Shown here one piece after another: positions 44,628 through 52,875 of a stretch of 64,000 nucleotides of DNA. The position numbers and the translations under genes were made by a program. The DNA is taken from NCBI RefSeq assembly GCF_034259325.1, contig NZ_JAXIVS010000001.1, forward strand, positions 186,001 through 250,000, in the 5' to 3' direction. Position 1 is the stretch's first letter. Each line of letters opens with the position of its first letter. The notes beneath the pieces are model-generated. The model saw only the letters and a list, made by a program, of their open reading frames with translations. It had not been told where the DNA came from and did no database searches. The DNA comes from Hyalangium ruber (GTDB lineage Bacteria > Myxococcota > Myxococcia > Myxococcales > Myxococcaceae).

Positions 44628-47600
44628 ATGCGCCGAGTAGCAAAACTGACCGCCTGTCTCGCGTTGTGTCTGTCGAGCGCGAGCTGGGCCATCGTCCCCC
44701 CCGAGTCTGGTCCCAGCTCGCTGTCGAGCCGGGCCTTCTTCAAGCCGGAGCTGTACATCCCCGTCACCAACGTGCCGCTCACGGAGGCTCGGCCGCAGCT
44801 GTCGGCGCGAGGCACCAGCGCGTGGGATGACTTCTTCATGCGCAACGGCAAGGACTTCAATGTCTACCTGGATCCGCGCACCGGCTCGGCCACCTCCATC
44901 CAGGGCGTGATTCCGCTCATCCCCGGCAATGGCGTGAACAACAAGGTCACGCTCAGCAGCATGGGCCAGTCGCTCGGGCGCGCGGTGACCCAGGTGAACG
45001 CGGCGGTCGTCGGCGACCTGATCACCAAGTTCATCATGGACAACTCGGCGGCCCTCGGCGTGGACCCGTCGCAGCTGGGCGAGGAGCGCGTGACGCAGGT
45101 GTCCGAGCACCTGTGGATGGTCCACATCCCGCAGCAGGTCAACGGCGTGAGCGTGCGTCACGCCCGCGTGGCGGCCGTCATCAGCCACGGCAACCTCGTC
45201 CTCCTGGGCACCGAGGCGTGGGCCAAGCCGAACGTGGACACCAAGCCGGCCATCGCCCCCGAGCAGGCGGTCGCCTTCGGCGGGGACCACCTGGGCCTGT
45301 ACGAGACGCCGACCGCCCTGTGGCAGCAGCCCACCCTGGAGATCGCCCCCCTGGCGCAGGCGGGCTCCCAGAACGGGCAGAGCTTCATCGGCACCTTCGG
45401 CGTGGGCTACAGCCACCAGCTGGTCTACACCTACGGCTTCCAGCGCCCCGGAGAGCATGAGCGCTGGAAGGTGACGGTGGACGCGCACACCGGCGAGGTG
45501 CTCGCGCTCGAGGACGCCAACCACTACCTGGACGCCAACATCACCGGCGGCGTGTACCCCTCCACCAACACGGAGATCTGCCCCAACAACGAGACGTGCG
45601 GCACCATGCAGCCGAACTCGCCGATGCCGTGGGCCAACACCGGCTTCGCCTCGCCCAACAACTTCGCTGATGGCGCCGGCGTCTACAACTACGCCTCCGG
45701 CACCGCCACCACCACCCTGGCCGGCAAGTACGTGCGCATCAGCGACAGCTGCGGCGCGGTGAGCTTCAGCTCCGCCACCGGCAGCATCAACATGGGCGGC
45801 GTCAATGGCAACCATGACTGCACCACCGGCGGCGGCGGCGCGGGCAACACCGCGGCGGCGCGCTCGGCGTTCTACGAGCTCAACAAGCTGGCCGAGCAGG
45901 CCCGCGGCTGGCTGCCCACCAACTCCTGGCTCACCGGGCAGCTCACCTCCAACGTCAACATCAACAGCACCTGCAACGCCTTCTGGAACGGCTCGAGCGT
46001 CAACTTCTACCGCAGCGGCGGCGGCTGCCGGAACACCGGCGAGATCGGCGCCGTGTTCGACCACGAGTGGGGCCACGGCATGGATGACTTCGATGCCAAC
46101 GGCACGCTGTCCAACTCCAGCGAGGGCTACGCGGACATCGCGGCCATCTACCGCCTGCAGACCTCGTGCGTGGGCCACGGCTTCTTCCAGAGCCCGGACA
46201 AGGGCTGCGGCATGACGGCGGACGGCACGGGCGTCAACGTGAACGAGGCGCAGACGGGCACGGCGCACTGCGCCACCAACTGCTCGGGCGTGCGTGACGC
46301 CGACTGGGCCAAGCACTCGGACAACACGCCGGACACCCCGCAGAACCACGTGTGCCCGCGCTGCACCGCCAGCACCGGCCCCTGCGGCCGTCAGGTGCAC
46401 TGCGCCGCCGCCCCCTCGCGTCAGGCCGCCTGGGACCTGGTCTCCCGCGATCTGCGTGGCGCGCCGTTCAACTACGACTCGAACACCGCCTTCATCGTCG
46501 CCAACAAGGTCTTCTACCAGGGCAGCGGCAACATCGGCACGTGGCACGCCTGCGACTGCACCGCCGGCACCTCCAACGGCTGCGGCGCCACCAACGGCTA
46601 CATGTCCTGGCTCGCGGCGGATGACGACAACGGCAACCTGAGCGACGGCACCCCGCACATGTCGGCCATCTACGCGGCCTTCAACCGCCACAACATCGCC
46701 TGCGCCACGCCGGCCCCCGTCAACAGCGGCTGCGCCGCTGGCCCCTCCACCGCGCCTTCCGCCACCGCCACCCCGGGCGATGGCCAGGTGGCCCTGAACT
46801 GGACCGCCTCCGCGGGCGCCTCCTCGTACTGGGTGATGAAGACGGAGGGCTTCGCCGGCTGCAACTTCGGCAAGGCGAAGGTCGCCACCGTGACGGGCAC
46901 CAGCTACACGGACGGCGAGGTGGCCAATGGCCGCCAGTACTGCTACTCGGTCGTCGCCGCCGGCTCCAGCGCCGCCTGCTACAGCCCGGGCAGCACCTGC
47001 GTCTGCACGACGCCCAGCTGCGCCTCGCCCACCACCCCGGCCCAGGTCAGCCCGGCTTCCGGCGCCACCGGCGTGGACTTCGCCGCGGCGCTCGACTGGA
47101 ACGACGTGACGGGCACCACCTATGACGTGCAGGTGTCCACCGACCCGACCTTCGGCAACGTGGTGGCCTCGGCCTCGGGCCTGTCCACCAGCGCCTGGAC
47201 CACCTCCCCGGCGCTGAACGCCAACACCACCTATTACTGGCGCGTGCGCTCCGCCAACAGCTGCGGCGGCTCCAGCGCCTGGTCCAGCGGCCGGACCTTC
47301 ACCACGCGCGGCTGCACCGTGCTGGCGGCTCCCACCCTGTCCAGCCCGGCCAACGGCGCCACCGGCGTGGGCGCTTCCGCCGACCTGGACTTCAGCGACG
47401 TGGCGGGTGCCACCGGCTACGAGGTGCAGGTGGCCACCGACGCCGCCTTCGCCAACGTGGCCCGCTCGAACACCGCGCTGGCGGCCAGCGCCTGGACGGT
47501 GTCCCCGGCCCTGAACGCCAACACCACCTACTACTGGCGGGCCCGCGCGAAGGACTCGTGCGGCGCGAGCGCCTACAGCGCCGGCTCCAGCTTCACCACG

Positions 47601-48212
47601 GCGAACGTCTGCTCGCCGCAGCTGGCCGCCTACAGCGCCACGCTCAAGGTCCCGAGCTGCACCGCCGCCTGCGGCTGTGACACCGGCGCCACCGCCATCA
47701 AGGGCCGTGGCACGATGACCAGCGGCAACGAGACCAACCGTCCCAACACCCTGGGCGGCACCTGCGCCGACGGCAACTCCGGCACCTACCAGACCGACGA
47801 GAGCGTCGAGCAGATCACCCTGAAGACCGTGGACCAGGGCACCCTGGCCCCGGGCAAGGCGGTGACGCTGGACGTGAAGGTCCACTGCTACAGCTCCTCG
47901 GACAAGCTGGACCTGTACTACACGACCAACCCCACCGCGGCCTCGCCGACGTGGACCGCGCTGGCCACGGGGCTGGCCTGCCCGTCCGCGCGCGGCTTCT
48001 ACACCTTCACCCGGACGTTCAACCTGAACGCCTCGGCCACGGGCCAGCAGGCGGTGCGCGCGAACTTCCGCTACAGCACCACGGCGGGGACGTGTACGAC
48101 CGGCGGCTACGACGATCGCGACGACCTGGCCTTCACCGTGTCGACCGCGATTGCCCAGAAGGCGTCCACCACGACGCCTCCGACGCAGGGTCGCAAGACG
48201 GCGGCGCGCTAA
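44628..48212 (+). CDS. Large secreted zinc metalloprotease with Fn3-like repeats
   Basis: 1194 residues; ATG 44628 follows GAGGAGA. Signal peptide (cleavage near SSASWA), then an FTP/PepSY-like propeptide (to about 300) and a protease domain with HEWGH (His479, Glu480, His483) and a downstream NSSEGYADIAA segment that would supply the third ligand Glu. Disulfide-rich insertions follow. Three Fn3-like modules come next; the last two, about 95 residues each, are close copies (both contain SPALNANTTYYWR). A C-terminal Cys-containing domain (about 1000-1194) may aid secretion or binding. It resembles exported myxobacterial predatory proteases. A strong terminator follows. Confidence 0.88.
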   Translation: MRRVAKLTACLALCLSSASWAIVPPESGPSSLSSRAFFKPELYIPVTNVPLTEARPQLSARGTSAWDDFFMRNGKDFNVYLDPRTGSATSIQGVIPLIPGNGVNNKVTLSSMGQSLGRAVTQVNAAVVGDLITKFIMDNSAALGVDPSQLGEERVTQVSEHLWMVHIPQQVNGVSVRHARVAAVISHGNLVLLGTEAWAKPNVDTKPAIAPEQAVAFGGDHLGLYETPTALWQQPTLEIAPLAQAGSQNGQSFIGTFGVGYSHQLVYTYGFQRPGEHERWKVTVDAHTGEVLALEDANHYLDANITGGVYPSTNTEICPNNETCGTMQPNSPMPWANTGFASPNNFADGAGVYNYASGTATTTLAGKYVRISDSCGAVSFSSATGSINMGGVNGNHDCTTGGGGAGNTAAARSAFYELNKLAEQARGWLPTNSWLTGQLTSNVNINSTCNAFWNGSSVNFYRSGGGCRNTGEIGAVFDHEWGHGMDDFDANGTLSNSSEGYADIAAIYRLQTSCVGHGFFQSPDKGCGMTADGTGVNVNEAQTGTAHCATNCSGVRDADWAKHSDNTPDTPQNHVCPRCTASTGPCGRQVHCAAAPSRQAAWDLVSRDLRGAPFNYDSNTAFIVANKVFYQGSGNIGTWHACDCTAGTSNGCGATNGYMSWLAADDDNGNLSDGTPHMSAIYAAFNRHNIACATPAPVNSGCAAGPSTAPSATATPGDGQVALNWTASAGASSYWVMKTEGFAGCNFGKAKVATVTGTSYTDGEVANGRQYCYSVVAAGSSAACYSPGSTCVCTTPSCASPTTPAQVSPASGATGVDFAAALDWNDVTGTTYDVQVSTDPTFGNVVASASGLSTSAWTTSPALNANTTYYWRVRSANSCGGSSAWSSGRTFTTRGCTVLAAPTLSSPANGATGVGASADLDFSDVAGATGYEVQVATDAAFANVARSNTALAASAWTVSPALNANTTYYWRARAKDSCGASAYSAGSSFTTANVCSPQLAAYSATLKVPSCTAACGCDTGATAIKGRGTMTSGNETNRPNTLGGTCADGNSGTYQTDESVEQITLKTVDQGTLAPGKAVTLDVKVHCYSSSDKLDLYYTTNPTAASPTWTALATGLACPSARGFYTFTRTFNLNASATGQQAVRANFRYSTTAGTCTTGGYDDRDDLAFTVSTAIAQKASTTTPPTQGRKTAAR

Positions 48213-48239
48213 GCCCCGCCTGAAGAGGAAGAAGTAGAC

Positions 48240-48269
48240 AAGGGCTCCCGGCACACACCGGGAGCCCTT
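48240..48269 (+). terminator. Intrinsic terminator of the metalloprotease gene
   Basis: A perfect 12-bp stem (AAGGGCTCCCGG / CCGGGAGCCCTT) with a 6-nt loop CACACA begins 27 bp after the stop codon and is followed by CTTC. It is the clearest terminator in the window. Confidence 0.85.
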
Positions 48270-48479
48270 CTTCACTGCGGGCCTGTGTGTCTCCAGGTTC
48301 CGCTTCACGGAGAGGCTGACTGTCGAGGGAGCAAGCAGCCCCATCTCGAACCATGCGCATCTCCACCCCTGCCGTCTCTCCGTGGGTGGGCTACGCTCTC
48401 CCCAGCGTGGCGGCGCAGGCACTCAGGAGGTTGCCACGATCACGCAGGGCCGAGAACCATCGCAGTCAGGAGTTCCGCG

Positions 48480-50492
48480 ATGAGCGCTGTGTCCGAGCCG
48501 CGGGGAACCTCGGCTCCTCTGGAGGAAGACTCGCTGCTGCGCGAGCTCATGGAAGTGGAGCGCGACAACCCGGAGGGCTGCCTGCTCCTGGGCGTCGTGC
48601 TGGACGCGGCGGGCTCCCTCACGGACTTCGAGTGCCATTACGGCAACCCCGCGGCCCAGGAGTTGCTGGGAGCGACCGAGGCGAAGCTGACGGGGCGGCA
48701 GCTGCGCAAGGTGCTGCCGGAGCGGGACCTGGGCGGCTGGTTCGCCCTGCTCTGCTCGGTGGAGGCCTCGGGACAGCCCGTGTCGGCGGACCTGCCCGAC
48801 AGCCGCGCGGGCATCGAGCTCGGCAATTGGTTCCACTGCACCGCGATGAAGATGCGGCGCTTCATCCTCGCGCGCTTCCGCAACGTCACCCCGGCCCGGC
48901 GCACGGCCTCGGCGCTGGAGGAGACGCGCAACCGCATGGTGGAGATCCTCGAGGGGACTCCCGATGCCTTCTGCAGCGTCGATGAGAACTGGAACTTCAG
49001 CTACATCAACGCGAACACCCAGGAGATCTCCGGCAAGGAGCGCGAGCCCATGCTGGGCAACAGCCTCTGGAAGGCCTGGCCGGAGATGCTCGGGACGGTG
49101 TACGAGCAGAACTTCCAGCGGGTGATGCGAGAGCGCGTCATGGTGCGCTTCGAGCACCCGCTCCCGCCGGACCACTACTACGAGGTACAGGCCTATCCCT
49201 CGGGGCGAGGCATCTCCATCTTCTTCCGGGAGATCCGCGAGCAGAAGCACCTGGAGAACGAACGGGACGCGCTGCTGGCGCGTGAGCACTCGGCACGACT
49301 GGAGGCGGAGGCGCTCGCCCAGCAGCGCGCGCGGGAGCTGCTGGCGGCGCAGGAGAAGCTCGTGCAGTCGGAGAAGCTCGCCGTGGCGGGCCAGCTCGCC
49401 GCGGGCGTGGGGCATGAAATCAACAACCCGCTGTCCTTCGTGATCGGCAACATCCACTTCGCCCTGGAGCAGCTGGCGACCCTCCCGCCCGAGCTGCTGT
49501 CGAGCCAGGGCTACCATGAGTCCCTGGACGCGCTGCGCGAGGCGAGCGTGGGCGCCGAGCGCATCCGAGGAATCGTCATGGACCTGAAGCGCTTCGCCCG
49601 GGCGGACGAGTCGCACATGGGTCCGGTGGACGTGTGGGAGGCGCTGGAGTTCAGCCTCTCCATGGCCCTGCCCCACATCCGCCACCGGGCGCAGGTGGAG
49701 CGGCGCTTCAGCCCGGTGCCCAAGGTGCTGGCGAACGAGGCGAAGCTGGGGCAGGTGTTCCTCAACCTGCTGGTCAACGCGGCCGATGCCATCCCCGAGG
49801 GAGACGTGGCCCGCCACCGCATCACCCTCAGCACGCGGATGGAGAATGAGCGGGTGGTGGTGGAGGTGAGCGACACGGGCCGGGGGATGACGCCGGAGGT
49901 GCTGGAGCGCGCCTTCGAGCCCTTCTTCACCACCAAGACGGTGGGGGCGGGGACGGGGCTGGGGCTCTCCATCTGCCTGGGGCTGGTGCAGGGAATGAAG
50001 GGAGAGCTGAGCGCGACCAGCCGGCTGGGCATCGGGAGCACCTTCCGGGTCGTCCTACCGCCGGCCAAGGAGCTGGCGCGGAACTCCACGCCGATGACGG
50101 TGGTCGCGGCGCACGAGCGCAAGCGGGTGCTGGTCGTGGACGACGAGCCCGGCATCGCCGCGGTGTTCCGGCGCATCATCGGCCGGCTCCACGAGGTGGT
50201 GGTGGTCCAGAGCGGCCGCGAGGCGCTCGCCCTGCTGGAGCAGGACGATGCCTTCGACCGCATCTTCTGTGACTTGATGATGCCGGACCTGACGGGCATG
50301 GACGTGTACGAGGCGCTGGCGCAGTGGCACCCGGACTGCCTGGAGCGCTTCGTCTTCATGACCGGGGGCGGCTTCACCGAGCGCGCCCGAACGTTCCTTC
50401 AGACGGTGCCCACGCCCCGGATCGACAAGCCCTTCGAGCCGGCGCTCATCCGCCAGCTCATCGCCCAGTCCCCGTCACGGACCGGAACCTGA
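48480..50492 (+). CDS. Hybrid sensor histidine kinase (PAS-PAS-HisKA-HATPase-REC)
   Basis: 670 residues; ATG 48480 is preceded by CAGGAG. Two PAS domains (about 30-140 and 155-275), a short coiled coil, then HisKA with GHEINNPL (His312), an HATPase_c domain (NLLVNAADAI, DTGRGMTPE, GTGLGLSI) and a C-terminal receiver domain (VLVVDDEPG, acceptor Asp598 in FCDLMMPD, Lys in RIDKPFEP). There is no membrane segment, so it senses a cytoplasmic cue. With the receiver last, phosphate probably passes within the protein or to a partner. No output regulator is adjacent. Confidence 0.92.
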   Translation: MSAVSEPRGTSAPLEEDSLLRELMEVERDNPEGCLLLGVVLDAAGSLTDFECHYGNPAAQELLGATEAKLTGRQLRKVLPERDLGGWFALLCSVEASGQPVSADLPDSRAGIELGNWFHCTAMKMRRFILARFRNVTPARRTASALEETRNRMVEILEGTPDAFCSVDENWNFSYINANTQEISGKEREPMLGNSLWKAWPEMLGTVYEQNFQRVMRERVMVRFEHPLPPDHYYEVQAYPSGRGISIFFREIREQKHLENERDALLAREHSARLEAEALAQQRARELLAAQEKLVQSEKLAVAGQLAAGVGHEINNPLSFVIGNIHFALEQLATLPPELLSSQGYHESLDALREASVGAERIRGIVMDLKRFARADESHMGPVDVWEALEFSLSMALPHIRHRAQVERRFSPVPKVLANEAKLGQVFLNLLVNAADAIPEGDVARHRITLSTRMENERVVVEVSDTGRGMTPEVLERAFEPFFTTKTVGAGTGLGLSICLGLVQGMKGELSATSRLGIGSTFRVVLPPAKELARNSTPMTVVAAHERKRVLVVDDEPGIAAVFRRIIGRLHEVVVVQSGREALALLEQDDAFDRIFCDLMMPDLTGMDVYEALAQWHPDCLERFVFMTGGGFTERARTFLQTVPTPRIDKPFEPALIRQLIAQSPSRTGT

Positions 50493-50495
50493 GCC

Positions 50496-50897
50496 TCAGA
50501 AGCTGACGACGACCGAGGCGGCCGAGCGCTTCGCCGGGCCGTGGAACACGGCCTCGATGTTGTTCCCATCGGGGTCGAGCACGAAGGCGGCGTAGTAGCC
50601 CGGGTGGTAGTGGCGCTCGCCGGGCCCACCATTGTCGCGGCCGCCCGCGGCGACCGCCGCCGCGTGGAAGCGATGGACGGTGTCCTTGTCGGGTGCCTGG
50701 AAGGCTAGGTGCATCTTCTCCGTCGGGGGCGCGTCCGCGCTGACGTAGAACTCATCGGCCCAGAAGGCGCCGGGGAACTCGCCTCCGAACGGGACGCCCA
50801 GCGACTCGAGCACCGCGCGGTAGAACTTCTTGCTCGCCTCGAGATCCCGAACGCGCAGGTGGACGTGATCGAACAGCCGGCCTCGGTGCAGCTCCAT
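50496..50897 (-). CDS. VOC-family (glyoxalase-fold) protein
   Basis: 133 residues from ATG 50897. Two VOC modules: FDHVHLRVRDLEASKKFYRAV with a metal-type His, and HYHPGYYAAFVLDPDGNNIEAVFH with His and Glu. This resembles glyoxalase/dioxygenase-like small proteins with a metal site, unlike the 7056-7397 homologue. The substrate is unknown. It converges with the hybrid kinase gene with 3 bp between ends. Confidence 0.85.
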   Translation of the reverse strand: MELHRGRLFDHVHLRVRDLEASKKFYRAVLESLGVPFGGEFPGAFWADEFYVSADAPPTEKMHLAFQAPDKDTVHRFHAAAVAAGGRDNGGPGERHYHPGYYAAFVLDPDGNNIEAVFHGPAKRSAASVVVSF

Positions 50898-50939
50898 GAT
50901 ACGGCTCCCTTCTGGGTGCGTCGGTGAAGGCAAGGGCCT

Positions 50940-51797
50940 TCAGGGAGGCGGAGGAGACAGCGCCCGGAATCCCTCGGCAATGGCGATGCCGACATTGGTC
51001 ATCAAGTCCTGTCGGGCATTCACCACATAGAGGTGCGGAGTCAGGGCCCACACCTCGCGCAGCACGCGTCGGGGCTCGGGGGCGGGAGGGCTCAGCTCCG
51101 TCTGGAGCAGGGGCAGGACCTTGTCGGACAGGCGCAGGGCGGTGTCCATGACGAAGATGGCCAGGTGGGGCCGCAACGCCCGGACGCGCCGGAAGAACGC
51201 CCCCACCTCGTCGGGAGCCAGGTGCTTGGGCGGCGAGGACTTCATCTCGAGGTAGAGGAGCTTGCCCTCGGCCGCGGCCACCACGTCGAGATCGCCGCCC
51301 ACGTCGGGAGCGTGGAACTTCACCCCGGCGGCCACGTCGAAGCCCAGGCGGCCCCGGAGCTCGCGCGCCACGTACCACTCGAGCGTGCCGCCGAAGCTCC
51401 GGACGGGGTAGCGCAGCCGGTAGCGTCCGCCCTCCTCCCTGACGGCGAGGTCCAGCGCCACCAGCTCCTCGGCCATCTCGCCGGCTTGGGTGGCCTCCAC
51501 GTAGCGCGTGGCGTCGGGAGGCGAGAAACTGCCCTGCTGCAAGATGGCGCCACGCAGGAAGAGGCGGAAGGCGTAGTGCCCGAGCCGCTCGGCCACCCGC
51601 TCGGCCATGGCCTCATCGAGCTCTTGAGGAAAAGGTAGATCCAGCGGGGCCACGGTCGGCTGGAACCCCCGGCGCACGAGCATCGCGAGCGCCTCGCCGC
51701 CCGGCGCCAGCAGCGTCCGCGAGGGCGGAGGGGCTCCAGCCGCGTGCAGCTCCTGGTCTCGCGCCGTGGGGCCTTTGATGGAACGTGGGTCTGTCAT
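50940..51797 (-). CDS. PD-(D/E)xK nuclease-fold-like protein
   Basis: 285 residues. The centre shows a restriction-nuclease-like core: GGDLDVVAAAEGKLLYLEMKSSPP gives Asp then E-x-K on consecutive strands, preceded by a helix (TLEWYVARELRGRLGFD). The N-terminal 130 residues look like a winged-helix or adaptor domain (RVAERLGHYAFRLFLRGAI). The C-terminal part is alpha/beta (LRPHLAIFVMDTALRL). It could be a nuclease or a nuclease-fold binding protein. The ATG overlaps the stop of the ceramidase-like gene by 4 bp, so they are coupled despite having no obvious functional link. Confidence 0.65.
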   Translation of the reverse strand: MTDPRSIKGPTARDQELHAAGAPPPSRTLLAPGGEALAMLVRRGFQPTVAPLDLPFPQELDEAMAERVAERLGHYAFRLFLRGAILQQGSFSPPDATRYVEATQAGEMAEELVALDLAVREEGGRYRLRYPVRSFGGTLEWYVARELRGRLGFDVAAGVKFHAPDVGGDLDVVAAAEGKLLYLEMKSSPPKHLAPDEVGAFFRRVRALRPHLAIFVMDTALRLSDKVLPLLQTELSPPAPEPRRVLREVWALTPHLYVVNARQDLMTNVGIAIAEGFRALSPPPP

Positions 51798-52549
51798 GGG
51801 CCTCCCTCCCGGGCTTCTTCACGACCAGACCTCTCCATGAGCCGGGAATAGTGCCGCGCCGCGAACAGCAACGCGAGCGCACTCCAGACATGCCAGGCCG
51901 CGTGTCCTTGCAGCCAATGATTGTCCGGGTCGCACCACACCCGTGTGAGGTCCATCACCAGGCACGCGGCCCCTACCGCCAGCAGCCCCACTGCCCACCG
52001 AAAGTCTCGCGACACTTCCCGGTGCTTCTCCTGTCGAGCCAGGCGCAGCTCGGTCCCCACGATGACCAGCACCGCGAACAGAATCACGAGCTGATACGGG
52101 ACGTGGACCTGCTTCATGACAGGCACGAGCAAGGTGGCCCCCACCGTCAGCCCCCAATGCACCCGTCCCACCTGCTCTTTTCGCAATACGCCCAGCCGGT
52201 GCAGGTTCACCGCAACCAAGAGGAAGACCAGGACATACATCCCCACGAAGTCCAGCAGCTGGGTGCCGAAGTTGTTCGTCGCGTGGTAGGCGAAGGAGAG
52301 CATTCCCACGAGCAACGTGACCCACGCGAAGCGCCCCATGGCGCGGCTGCGGGTAAGCAGCCAATGCCGCCAACACCACAGCGCTACCGCGAAGTAGGCC
52401 AGGTTGGACCAGGCGTTCGCGGGCTCGTTCACCCAGGTGCAGAGGGTTGCCTCACACCACTTGATGTTCGGCTCACCCCAGGCGACCCGCATGTCCCACC
52501 AGGGACACCCCGGGCCCATGAGCTTCGCGCCAATCGGCATGCTCCCCAT
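51794..52549 (-). CDS. Alkaline ceramidase-like (CREST family) membrane protein
   Basis: 251 residues with about seven membrane helices. The N-terminal segment ends in CEATLCTWVNEPANAWSN, and an intramembrane Ser/Asp/His set is visible: SFAYHATNNFGTQLLD and DPDNHWLQGHAAWHVWS. These are the zinc-site positions of CREST hydrolases such as alkaline ceramidase. It probably cleaves an amide or ester lipid in the membrane; myxobacteria contain sphingolipid- and ceramide-type lipids. It is coupled to the nuclease-fold gene. Confidence 0.8.
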   Translation of the reverse strand: MGSMPIGAKLMGPGCPWWDMRVAWGEPNIKWCEATLCTWVNEPANAWSNLAYFAVALWCWRHWLLTRSRAMGRFAWVTLLVGMLSFAYHATNNFGTQLLDFVGMYVLVFLLVAVNLHRLGVLRKEQVGRVHWGLTVGATLLVPVMKQVHVPYQLVILFAVLVIVGTELRLARQEKHREVSRDFRWAVGLLAVGAACLVMDLTRVWCDPDNHWLQGHAAWHVWSALALLFAARHYSRLMERSGREEAREGGP

Positions 52550-52573
52550 GTTGGGAGTCTGCCCTAGACCTCA

Positions 52574-52756
52574 TCAGTGGGGCACCAGCTCCACGTAGCT
52601 GGCGCGCAGCATGGGGATGAGTCGGATGAACTCCACGGTGAGCCCCTGCTTCTCGGCGAAGCGCTCCAGCAGGGCCCGGTCCTGCGCCTTGGGCATACCC
52701 TGGCGCGGCAGGAAGTCCTCGGTGCCGCGCCCCTCCTTTATCGGAATCCGGGTCTC
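52574..52756 (-). pseudogene. Fragment of an MltF/substrate-binding-like protein
   Basis: About 60 residues (GTEDFLPRQGMPKAQDRALL then ERFAEKQGLTVEFI) resemble the N-terminal strand-helix of periplasmic substrate-binding/MltF-type proteins, but the frame ends after one more turn and has no good start. It is probably the remnant of a truncated gene. A short real gene cannot be excluded. Confidence 0.35.
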
Positions 52757-52875
52757 GCTGTGGAGGGCCCCCCCGAGGCGTGGCCGCACCCGGACGCGGG
52801 GTGAATCCACACTCCGAAGCTGCACGACACCCAGCGGGGGCCTAGGCTCTGCGCCCGCCTCGCACCGGAGAAGCC

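Noticed and set aside
44406-48422. 1338-residue open frame on the minus strand opposite the metalloprotease
   Set aside because: Very long but made of low-complexity Ala/Gly/Val/Arg sequence; the plus strand has a signal peptide, HEWGH motif and Fn3 repeats.
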